The translations under genes were made by a program, and so were the position numbers. A stretch of DNA of 64,000 nucleotides from Hanleya hanleyi. Lineage: Eukaryota; Mollusca; Polyplacophora; Lepidopleurida; Hanleyidae. This document shows, piece by piece, positions 27,158 to 36,810 of the stretch. The first letter of the stretch is position 1, and every line of letters starts with the position of its first letter. Where the stretch lies: contig JAVTVY010020598.1 of the NCBI GenBank assembly GCA_036873755.1, forward strand, positions 1 through 64,000, read 5' to 3'. A model generated the notes under the pieces. It did not search any database and was not told the DNA's origin. It saw nothing but the letters and a program-made list of their open reading frames with translations.

Positions 27158-28279
27158 ATGCCAAAGCAAAGCCAGATCGATAAGTACAAACGAAAACAAC
27201 CGATGAACTCTGTTTCCTCTTCAGACGCGTCGTTTGACGCCAGTACCCCTAAACCAAACGTCCCACCGAAACCAAACAAAAATGATACCAACAAACAGGA
27301 TAAGAAAAGGCTCAAGGGGGGTGGCCCTGAACATAACTCGACTTTTCAGGTTGATAATGAAAAAGGTTCGGTCACGGAGCAGCAGGCATCAGGTGCCTTT
27401 AGCGTGGAGGATAGCCTCAAAGACATCACCACCGCAATATCGGACTTGAAATCAGACATGGTGACGAAAGAAGAACTTGTGGCGCTGAGAGGGGATTTCG
27501 TCTCAACCAAAGATATGGACCGTGCTTTTGAAATCATGAAAGGTCAAATAACACAAAGCCTAATGAAGAAAATTGAGGTTCTAGAGGGGGACATATTTAG
27601 CCTCAAGAAAGAAAATGATGCTCTAAAAACAAAGCTGGCCAACGCTGTCGTCACCACGGAGGACTTAGAGGAGAGAGTGGACGACACGGAGCTTAAAATG
27701 AACGATCTAGAGCAATACACCAGACGTGCTAGTATTCGTATCTGGGGAATCGACGGCGAAGACAAGGGGGAAACTTGGCAGGACTGCGCAGAAAAGGTAA
27801 AAAACATGTTAAATGACAAACTTGAAATGGATATTAATACATACGATATCGACATGGCCCACAGGGTGGGACGTAAACTGCCGGCAGTCCCCAGACCAAT
27901 GATAGTCAAGTTTCTAAGGCGGAAACACAAAATAGAGGCAATAACCAAAAGGAGAGCTTTAAAAGGGACCAAATTGGTAATCCGAGAAGATCTCACTCGG
28001 CGGAACCAGAGCCTGCTAATGAATGCCGTGTCACGAGAGGGTCTAGAGGCATGGTCGACCAACGGCAAGATCAGGATAAAGCCACCTAACGGAGAAATCC
28101 AACAGGTCCGAACCATTACCGACATCGACAGAGTGGCGCATAGATCACCTGGCGGCCGGACAGACACCATGTCGTCCCGTGGAAGAGGAGGCAGGCCATT
28201 CCAGAACCCTCGCGGCAGAGGAGGTCTTCGACTTTCCCAAGGAAGTTCCAGAGAAATTGACTATATCAATGACTATTAG
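27158..28279 (+). CDS. ORF1: LINE ORF1 protein (373 aa), coiled coil plus RRM-like domain
   Basis: The ATG at 27158 (MPKQSQIDKYKRKQP) is the first in frame; the frame upstream has no ATG. Residues 1-75 are basic and low-complexity. Residues about 90-190 form a long coiled coil (SLKDITTAISDLKSDM, then KKIEVLEGDIFSLKKENDALKTKL, then EERVDDTELKMNDLEQYTRR). Residues about 190-320 look like the L1 ORF1p RRM and C-terminal domain (ASIRIWGIDGED, then AHRVGRKLP, then MIVKFLRRKHK). The tail is RG-rich (SRGRGGRPFQNPRGRGG), suited to RNA binding. L1-type ORF1p forms trimers that coat the LINE RNA. The frame is intact. Confidence 0.88.
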   Translation: MPKQSQIDKYKRKQPMNSVSSSDASFDASTPKPNVPPKPNKNDTNKQDKKRLKGGGPEHNSTFQVDNEKGSVTEQQASGAFSVEDSLKDITTAISDLKSDMVTKEELVALRGDFVSTKDMDRAFEIMKGQITQSLMKKIEVLEGDIFSLKKENDALKTKLANAVVTTEDLEERVDDTELKMNDLEQYTRRASIRIWGIDGEDKGETWQDCAEKVKNMLNDKLEMDINTYDIDMAHRVGRKLPAVPRPMIVKFLRRKHKIEAITKRRALKGTKLVIREDLTRRNQSLLMNAVSREGLEAWSTNGKIRIKPPNGEIQQVRTITDIDRVAHRSPGGRTDTMSSRGRGGRPFQNPRGRGGLRLSQGSSREIDYINDY

Positions 28280-29511
28280 TCTCCATGGTTTGCCTTTGAA
28301 CACGCATACATAAATACTGTCTATCAACTCTGAAAATGTATATATCATAACCCACATAAATACTGACACCGTAATAATACTATATAGAAAAATCAAATTG
28401 TGCATGCTTGTCGGTTGTTATCATACATACATTGATAGCGATACAATTTCAGAATGGCCTCAATTCAGGTTCATAATTCCAGGTCAAATGTACATGAATA
28501 CTTGTACATTTCAGCCATTTGTTAATTTTCGCCTAATTGCTGCACTATTGCCTGGGTCACTGAAACCCCTAATAGAGTACGGTGTGTGTATATTTCATGC
28601 CTACAGCAAACGCCTACCAAATGGTCATGTCATTGTCTAACCACTGTCGTATTAATATGTGTCAATTTCACCTCATTGAGTCAGATATATATATGCTAAT
28701 TTTATGTCAATGTCAGTTGCACTCCAGGGACTAGTTAACGTTCATGCAAGACTTGTGGATTTCAAACCCGTCAACGCGGCTATATCCGAATGTAAGTGGC
28801 TTATTATGGTTGACTAACCGCTCGTCCGGGCATGTATGTCGATATATGGATCGTACTCTCATATTTAACTTGACAGCATGTTATTTTCTTGTTTGAATTG
28901 ATTTAGCTACTTAATTGATTTAATTAATTGTTCATGTTACTAAATGCATGCTAGCGACTATTAACCTGATCGACAGAAAATTTAGTAAACCTAATGTTTT
29001 TTTCGTACTTCTGTTGTAATTGTATTCGTGTGTGTAAATTGTGTACATACCGTCATCGCATGGCTGCGTTTTCATCCATGACAAAACAAGCATGATTCTT
29101 ATTTCTAAGTACATATTTACAGCATCTGTGTGTCTTGCGTGGGTGTCTGTCTTCACCGTTATCGTATATTTGAGTATAATATTATTTTGGAGAATATCGA
29201 TATATGGTTGACCGTATAACTGGGTTTATATCTCCATAAAGTCTCAGATATATATTGAAAACTTTATAAACACCTGATCTTCACTTTTATGAAAGTTATC
29301 AATATTTTTATTATTGTTAATATAATGCAAATTGTTATCAGAGCAAACTTGAAGTAAGGCGGGGCAGCTGCCAAATTCCAATAACCGTATATATGTCACC
29401 ACTTTGTTTTTTTCTCTGCGACGCGCAGTCTTCTTTTTCTCCCTATACTCCCCACACTACGATTAAAACCATTTTTCTTTGCGTACTCCACCATGTATCA
29501 ATATTCAGTAA

Positions 29512-32500
29512 TGTACTCTGCTCACACCATTCAGTGACGTAACTATTTTATCCCTGAATGTCAGAGGACTCCACTCCGATAAGAAGAAACGTGTCGATGT
29601 ATTTCAGTGGCTAAAAAAGAAGAAATGTGCTATCATCTGTCTCCAGGAAACCCATGGCTCCGCAGGAACAGAGCTTTCATGGGAAGATGATTGGGGTCAA
29701 AGATATACCCCCTTTTACAGTCACGGCAAAACGAACAGTACAGGTGTCGCTATTTTGTTCCGCGACAGCCTCGATGTGACATTTCATCAATCAAAACAAG
29801 ACAACAATGGGAGGTATATCGTCCTAGATATAACGATTCAGGATACAAAACTAACGCTTGCTAACATATACGGACCCAATGTCGATGACCCCGATCTTTT
29901 TTTAAGTTTTTTCAGTGATATAGAGGAAATGGAAAACGAAACAATAATAACGTGTGGCGATTTTAACTTAGTTCAAAACTTTGCTCTAGACACAAGTAAC
30001 TATGCACGAATCAACAACCCAAAAGCAAGACTAGCAGTCCTGGAAGCTAAGCTCCAATTTGGTCTTGTTGACATTTGGCGAGAACAAAATCCCCTCTCTC
30101 GACGTTTTACTTGGCGTCAGAACAATAGAACGGGCATAAAACAGAGTCGATTGGACTACTTTTTAATTTCCAACGATATCGCCATGTTAGGTGCAAAAGC
30201 TGATGTTGGAATATCCTACAGATCTGACCACTCTTGCATCACCATCTCTTATTGCTTTGCACGTCGTGAACGAGGTCGTGGCTATTGGAAATTCAATACT
30301 TCGCTTTTGAACGACCCTGCATATATACAGCTTGTGAAAGAGACGTTACAAGATACGCTTTTACAGTGCTATGCCTCAGGAAATATAGAAGATTTACAAA
30401 CTGTTTGCCTTAATATTGATGATCAAAGTTATTTAGAATTCATCAAAACACGAATAAGAAGTGTAACAATCCCATATGCAGTTGCACGGAAAAAAGAAAA
30501 ACTTATGCACGAGAATAATATCGAAAAGAAAATATTAAAACTAGAGCAAGACATATGCATATCATCTATGGTGGACCAAAGTAAAATTAAAGAGGAACTT
30601 GAAAACCTGAAAAGTGAACTTGAAGAGGCGAGAAGTTGGAAGGTGGAAGGCTATATTATGAGGTCAAAAGCAAATTGGGTTGAAAACGGGGAAAAGAACT
30701 CTGCATATTTCTGCACATTAGAAAAGAAAAATTACATAGCGAAAAATATAACAGAAGTTGTAACTGAAACCGGAGTAGTTGTCGATGACTCCAAAGAAAT
30801 TCTAAATGAACTAAAAAAATTCTATAGTAAACTATACTCTGAGAAAATGATTCTATCCGATTCAAATGACGATATTTTTCTGAATCATTCTGTGCATCTC
30901 CAAAATGAGAAAAAGATCTCCTGCGAAGGACAACTTTCTCTAGATGAAGTTACTAAGGCTTTACAATATATGAAAAATGGAAAATCTCCGGGGTCTGACG
31001 GTTTACCAGTAGAATTCTACCGATGCTTTTGGGATGACATCGGAGTATTCATTTTACGGTCAGCCAGACATGCCTTCAGAACAGGAACACTTTCGCCTTT
31101 TCAACAGCAAAGTTATATATCATGTCTGCCCAAAGAAGGAAAAAATAGAAAACTCATAAAAAACTGGCGCCCAATCTCTTTACTAAACGTGGACTACAAA
31201 ATTATTTCAACTTGTATAGCAAACAGAATCAGGGAAGTTTTACCGTTAATAATTGACGAATCACAGAAAGGTTTTATGAAGGGACGCTTTATTGGAGAAA
31301 TAACTAGACTTTTATTTGATATCATAAATTATACAGAAGAAAACAATATTCCAGGACTTCTGTTCCTGATAGATTTCGAAAAAGCTTTTGATTCGGTCTC
31401 CTGGGATTATATTGAAAACACATTGAAATCATTTAATTTTGGAGCGGACATCATTCGTTGGATAAAAGTCTTCCAGAATGGCTCGAAAAGCTGTGTTATG
31501 AATAACGGATACCTTTCGGAGTTTTTTAACCTAAATCGGGGTTGTCGACAGGGGGACCCGATATCCCCATACCTATTTATCCTAGTCGCAGAGACTCTCG
31601 CCATCGCCGTAAAACAAGATAAAACTATCCAGGGGATTAAAATAGAAAATTCCGAGATCAAAATACAACAATATGCCGATGACACGACTCTGATTTTGGA
31701 TGGATCTCGTGAATCTCTCGCGAGAGCTATGGGTATCCTGGATGAGTTTTCTTCCGCGTCTGGCCTGTGTTTAAATGTTGAGAAGTCTATGGCTATATGG
31801 ATTGGTAAAGAAAAAGGAAGCTCCGTAAAACTGTGTCCTCATTACAGGATAACTTGGGACCCGGGAGGTTATAAACTACTCGGAATCTGGTTTTACCCCA
31901 CTATGAAAGAAACGGTTAACAAAAACTATAGTGACAAAATGGTATCTATAAAAAAAATTATAGGAAGTTGGGGTAGGAGAAATTTAACTCCGATTGGGAA
32001 AATTACCGTTATTAAAACGTTTATTCTCCCACTTCTTGTGCATCTTTTTCAAGTACTACCTGATCCTGATGCTTCCTTCATAACTGAGCTTGAAAAAATC
32101 CTTTTTAACTTTATCTGGAATGGTAAGCATGACAAAATCAAACGTAAAACTGTGATCACACCAAAAGACGAGGGGGGATTAAATATGATTCATTTTAAGA
32201 GTTTCGCTTCGTATATGAAAATAAAATGGATAAAGAGAGTAGCACAAAGTAAAGATGTTCTTGGCATATTAGTTAATAGGACCCTTCAACCTGTCGGACA
32301 CAATATTTGGAACCTTGACTCATCAAGTGTACGTACCATGCAGAAAGAAATGAAAAATCTGTTTTGGCGTGATGTACTAAGGGCATGGGCGCAGTGTCTA
32401 GATGGAGATAGCTCGAGTAATATGGCAACAAATAACCTTTTGTTTGATCTTGCCCCTAATTCAGAATGGTGGCATCTTGCCAACTGGTCTGAGCGGGGTG

Positions 32501-33318
32501 CCTCTACACTAAGCGACCTATTGAGCCAAGACGGAATGCGCTTCTTACAGTTCAAGGAGCTCCAGGATAAGTATGGAATTAAGTCTTCCCAGTTTATCCT
32601 CCACTGTGCCTTAATACACAATATTCCAACTGAAAAACGTAGGTATGTTAAAAATGGATATTTTGTCAAAAATACCATATTTGCTGAAGTGGAAATATAT
32701 AGGAGACTTATGAGGCAAAAGTGTTCGAAATTCTTATACAAAATATTATTGAACAACGTTGGAATAAAACCTTTGAATAATCACCAAAAGTGGGAGACAG
32801 AACTAGCATTCAATAATGATATTGTTTGGTCTTCCGTATATAATAGTATCTACAGTGCAACGAAAGAAACAAATTTACAGTATTTTCAGTACCAAATTAT
32901 TCATAGAATACTTGTTACAAACCATCTGTTAAATTTGTGGGGTAAGACCGATTCCGAGATGTGCTCCTTCTGTAACCAGGAGAGAGAAACCCTCGTACAT
33001 TTATTTTATTACTGTATATACTCAAAACAAATATGGATAGATCTGCACACCTGGGCAAAGAATTTGGCAATTTCTATTACTGAACCATCGGTTTCTCAGG
33101 TTATTCTAAGTAATACCGTATCTGTTCTTGTCAATCATTTGTTACTGTTGGTAAAGCGGTATATATATATTTGTAGATCTTGCAATATCAAACCAGTCTT
33201 TCAGGGAGCACGACAATTGATTCTTAAGACCAGGGACATAGAAAAATATATAGCCATACGTAATATGTGTCAGACAAGTTTTGAAGCGAAGTGGGGTCCT
33301 CTGACAACAGCTAAGTAA
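29512..33318 (+). CDS. ORF2: LINE ORF2 protein: endonuclease plus reverse transcriptase
   Basis: The frame is open from 29512 to 33318 (1268 codons) but has no ATG before the endonuclease domain. An ATG at 29511 lies one frame off and stops after 8 codons, so the true start is unresolved. The apurinic-type endonuclease shows SLNVRGL, LQETHG, CGDFNL, SRLDYFLIS and SDHSCI. The reverse transcriptase shows GKSPGSDGLP, NWRPISLLN, IDFEKAFDSVSW, GCRQGDPISPYLF and the catalytic QQYADDT. Near the C-terminus CSFCNQERETLVHLFYYC is a CCHC-type zinc motif of LINE ORF2 proteins. All key motifs are present. The protein nicks target DNA and primes reverse transcription there. Confidence 0.92.
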   Translation, partial: CTLLTPFSDVTILSLNVRGLHSDKKKRVDVFQWLKKKKCAIICLQETHGSAGTELSWEDDWGQRYTPFYSHGKTNSTGVAILFRDSLDVTFHQSKQDNNGRYIVLDITIQDTKLTLANIYGPNVDDPDLFLSFFSDIEEMENETIITCGDFNLVQNFALDTSNYARINNPKARLAVLEAKLQFGLVDIWREQNPLSRRFTWRQNNRTGIKQSRLDYFLISNDIAMLGAKADVGISYRSDHSCITISYCFARRERGRGYWKFNTSLLNDPAYIQLVKETLQDTLLQCYASGNIEDLQTVCLNIDDQSYLEFIKTRIRSVTIPYAVARKKEKLMHENNIEKKILKLEQDICISSMVDQSKIKEELENLKSELEEARSWKVEGYIMRSKANWVENGEKNSAYFCTLEKKNYIAKNITEVVTETGVVVDDSKEILNELKKFYSKLYSEKMILSDSNDDIFLNHSVHLQNEKKISCEGQLSLDEVTKALQYMKNGKSPGSDGLPVEFYRCFWDDIGVFILRSARHAFRTGTLSPFQQQSYISCLPKEGKNRKLIKNWRPISLLNVDYKIISTCIANRIREVLPLIIDESQKGFMKGRFIGEITRLLFDIINYTEENNIPGLLFLIDFEKAFDSVSWDYIENTLKSFNFGADIIRWIKVFQNGSKSCVMNNGYLSEFFNLNRGCRQGDPISPYLFILVAETLAIAVKQDKTIQGIKIENSEIKIQQYADDTTLILDGSRESLARAMGILDEFSSASGLCLNVEKSMAIWIGKEKGSSVKLCPHYRITWDPGGYKLLGIWFYPTMKETVNKNYSDKMVSIKKIIGSWGRRNLTPIGKITVIKTFILPLLVHLFQVLPDPDASFITELEKILFNFIWNGKHDKIKRKTVITPKDEGGLNMIHFKSFASYMKIKWIKRVAQSKDVLGILVNRTLQPVGHNIWNLDSSSVRTMQKEMKNLFWRDVLRAWAQCLDGDSSSNMATNNLLFDLAPNSEWWHLANWSERGASTLSDLLSQDGMRFLQFKELQDKYGIKSSQFILHCALIHNIPTEKRRYVKNGYFVKNTIFAEVEIYRRLMRQKCSKFLYKILLNNVGIKPLNNHQKWETELAFNNDIVWSSVYNSIYSATKETNLQYFQYQIIHRILVTNHLLNLWGKTDSEMCSFCNQERETLVHLFYYCIYSKQIWIDLHTWAKNLAISITEPSVSQVILSNTVSVLVNHLLLLVKRYIYICRSCNIKPVFQGARQLILKTRDIEKYIAIRNMCQTSFEAKWGPLTTAK

Positions 33319-33963
33319 GGTGACACTATACCACAACCCAATCTGATCACTAGGTCATTAATATCGACTGGTTAGTTGGAGACGAGTTTTCAATTATATG
33401 GGAAATACCCCCACCCCAACCCTGTCCTTTCTCCCTCTCTCCGTGGTCAATATCTCTCTCTATCCTATCCTCATACCTACCAGCCTACACTGATTCTTTC
33501 CTCCTCCCCTGTTGCGGGGAAATAGTCAGTTGAATATGCTCTGGTTATCAGCCACGATATCATGGGACATTGCTCATATAATGGACAAGCGACTGATTTT
33601 ATGTTACCCGAATGATTCTTTCTGTGTTATTTCTGTTATTCTACCTTGAATTTGTGTTGTCCTTTATAGAGACCGGCCACGTCTTGGAAACAAAAAACAT
33701 TATTCACAAAGAAACAAAAATCATAGATATCAGTTTGACTGACGATCCTTTTTTTTACTTATGATTACTACTCTTATTATTATTGATATCACCATTATAT
33801 TATGAGTAAATACCGCGCGATTATTGAGTTATTGTAAAGTACAACTTAATTATTTCATCCATCATCCCCAAACCCCAGACCACGTGGGAATTGTAGGGGT
33901 TTTGTAAAGGCGTGGTCATTAACAGGCAATAAATGCCCAGTGGCATGTCCAGGGCTTAACTGG

Positions 33964-34028
<65 letters not shown>

Positions 34029-34031
<3 letters not shown>

Positions 34032-34043
34032 GTCTCCACATGA
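34029..34043. repeat. LINE target-site duplication, right copy
   Basis: It is an exact repeat of 26,813-26,827; its first A cannot be told apart from the A-tail. Confidence 0.9.
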
Positions 34044-35603
34044 ACATCTGCTATAAAAGCGCGGCTGAGATACTGCAGCTACGTCCGAGAATCCACCGCA
34101 TTCTCGAGTCTGAATGTGAGGAAAGCTTTCCTGTAGAATCATATTGTTGCTTTTTAGTCGCCTAACGAAGATACAATCTTTCGACAATAGTTTTGCTCCG
34201 CTGATATCCTCCAAAGCAAAGAAGATAGATTTGGAAAAAATGATTACGAAACTCTATCAGTGCTCTAAAGTAAGATACAGTACCATGAATTTATTGTTGT
34301 GTTTGGAGTAATATGTTTCTGTGATGGGATCTAATTATCCGGGTCGTGTGGGTTTAGTTGAATCGTATCTATACTGCTTATTTATTTATTCATTTCATTA
34401 AGCACACCATCATCATCCTAGCAGTACATCCATTTCTCAGAAGTATTTTTACACAACAAAACAAGTATCACATTTCAACACATTTCCACCCAACACCAAC
34501 GATTCGTTCTATACCACTAAGTGGTTATTTGGCTGTATAGGTTAGAATGGAACATATTCTCGCTGTGATTTATCAATAGATCAATATGTCCTCGTCATGA
34601 ATTGGTGAGATATGAGAGACATTAAAGTGAGAGGCTTCAAAAATCAGACATTGTAATCAGGTCATGCGGTCATGCGGTCATGCGGATTATGCTTTAATCG
34701 TATTCAGGATCCGAATAACATTCAAGATAATTCAACAATTCTTATCTAAGATATTTTTTCATGGATTTAAGGAGGCAATCGAGATGTTACCCGCTATATC
34801 ACCCAATATACCCATCGATATTTCCAGCTGCGTATAGCTGGTGTCCGCCAGTGAAGAAAAATCAACGTGGCAATACTTACATATAAAAGAAGACCTTCAT
34901 TCATAACTGATATGCCATAATTCAATTACTGTTAGATGGCACATTTCCACTTATGTACGTAACATGTCCCAACGTAAATATGGAGAGAACACTAGTTACA
35001 ACAAATAATTCTAGGTTTTGATTTGTTTCTTCAGCAACGTAGCAAATGTTTGTTTATTGTGATACCGAAATCTTCCATGGCAAAACCACTATGCTATTCC
35101 TCTTGTCTGTCTGATTATCTTAGAGATTCAAGAATGGCGTTAGCGAACTTTGACAACGACAGCTTTGAGGAGTTTAACTGATTCATCCTTGTGTAGCTCT
35201 GTCTCCGTCCTTACATCTCTCTTTCGTCACATTTGTGAAATTATTGCCCAGATTCCCCGTAGGGAAAATTGTCCCAGACGGCGCGGGATTGCACAAATAT
35301 ATCGTTAGCTTAAAACCATGTGGCCTTATCAACGATAAGTGAGTGAGTATAATTTTATCAATTGTTTTTACTGTACAATTGATACATTTGTTATATAAAG
35401 CTGATTACACGTGGTTGCGCCCTTGTAACAATGATATCTATTTATATATGATTGCCCAAAAGCCTCCTACACAACAATGTACCATGATTCCCACACATCC
35501 AGCGATCAATACCGCACTGCATGAAACCAAATTACCGTAGCAAATAAATGTCATGCCCTTACGCAATTTTCTTGGGTGTTTTTTGACAACTGTATTCCCT
35601 TGT

Positions 35604-36062
35604 TTAACCCTATCTGGCCTGGGCACTTTGGGACCTGTTGTGGCCGGGGGGGGTGGGCGAAATGGCCCCCCTAATTGTTTTTCTTACCCCTTCAGCTAGG
35701 GGGCTGAAACTTACCACACTATACCTTTGGGTCAAGCTCTACCAGAAAATGTAAAACAATCCAAGATGGCCGCTTTGATGACGTCGCAGTGACGTCATTT
35801 TTAAAAACGGCATTTTTTGATCGATTTTTCAGTCAGATTTTTCGAATTTTTTATTTATACAATTTCTCTGCAAAAACTGCATGATAAATTAGTAAATATT
35901 AATATGATGTGAAATAAAATAGTTTTCGCCAGCTTTTCATCGCGGAAATGCAGAAATTTTGAAGAAAGTTTCAGCTCTCCGTTTTTTGTCGTTCCGGAGA
36001 TAGCGCAGAAAGTGTGGCAGGGGGGCCATTTGCCTCCCCCCTCCCAGGCCAGGTAGGGTTAA
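35604..36062 (+). mobile_element. TTAA-flanked MITE, copy 2 (459 bp)
   Basis: TTAA-CCCTATCTGGCCTGGGC at the left and GGCCAGGTAGGG-TTAA at the right. It is shorter than the other copies by an internal deletion in the AAAACATCAC/AAGATGGCG portion. The homologous place in copy A (about 18,310-18,320) lacks it. Confidence 0.82.
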
Positions 36063-36204
36063 AGCGCCATTCTCATTAGAGTTTAGCATCACTTATGTTA
36101 TAGGCGAAGAAGAAAGCAGCCTATCCATGTGTTATAACTCCAATGATGGAACTGGTTACCCCAGCGTATGCTGAGGGATCGATAAAATAAAATATAGGGA
36201 TGGC

Positions 36205-36760
36205 ATAACCATATTTGGTCTGGGCTTTTTGGGACCTATCAAAGCCTGGGGAGCCATTTGAGACCCACCTAATTATTTTGCTTACCCTTTGAGCTAGGGG
36301 GCTGAAACTTACCACACTATACTCTTGGTGAAAATGTAAAAAAAATTCAAGATGACCAGTTTGATGATGTCGCAGTGGCGCCATTTTCAAAAAGATATTT
36401 TTGGTCGATTTTTCTGTCAGATTTCTCGATTTTTTTTATTTATGCAATTTCTCCGCAAAAACTGAATGATAAGTAAATATCAATCTGATGTGAAATAAAA
36501 TAGTTTTACTCACTTTTCCTCGCGGAAAAGCAGTAATTTTGAAGAAAAATGACGAAAACATCACTTTCCTGGTATCCCATGTGGCTGCCATCTCGAATTT
36601 GACCATGATCCTATGCTCGGGGGTTATGCAAATATGCTCATAATTACCCCAATATGATCAAATAAATGTCACGAAATGTCAGGTCTCCTTTTTTCTTTTT
36701 TTTTCGTTCCGGGTCTAGCACAGAAAGATTGGTAGGGGGCCATTGGCCTGGTAGGGTTAA
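36205..36760 (+). mobile_element. MITE, copy 3 (556 bp), diverged
   Basis: It starts ATAA-CCATATTTGGTCTGGGC and ends GGCCTGGTAGGG-TTAA. It is the most diverged copy. The homologous site in copy A (about 18,467-18,475, GATATAACGGACCGTG) has no insert, so the ends are supported. Confidence 0.75.
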
Positions 36761-36810
36761 GGGACCGTGAAAGGTGGATCGGTCATACTGCCCCCAGGCC
36801 TGATAGGATT

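Larger units (their letters stand above)
26828..34028 (+). mobile_element. Full-length L1/Tx1-like LINE (about 7.2 kb)
   Basis: The element is bounded by a 15-bp target-site duplication. It has a 5' untranslated region of about 330 bp with a (TA)n run, ORF1, a 1.2-kb inter-ORF region, ORF2 and a 3' untranslated region of about 640 bp with AATAAA near 33,930. It ends in an uninterrupted run of about 67 A (33,963-34,029). Intact ORF1, a long intact ORF2, a perfect target duplication and the pure A-tail all point to a recent insertion. It landed in the 3' region of a Penelope-like-type copy. Confidence 0.9.
34044..36810 (+). repeat. Unclassified multi-kb dispersed repeat, copy B, with two MITEs
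   Basis: The stretch matches copy A (about 16.14-18.5 kb) in order, with diverged sequence. It lacks the MITE of copy A and instead carries MITEs at 35,604 and 36,205. No coding content is visible. Confidence 0.62.

Noticed and set aside
27544..28170. 208-codon minus-strand frame opposite LINE ORF1
   Set aside because: It is antisense to a clear ORF1 with coiled coil and RRM-like motifs, and has no features of its own.
33963..34029. Poly-Phe protein on the minus strand
   Set aside because: It is the translation of the LINE A-tail.
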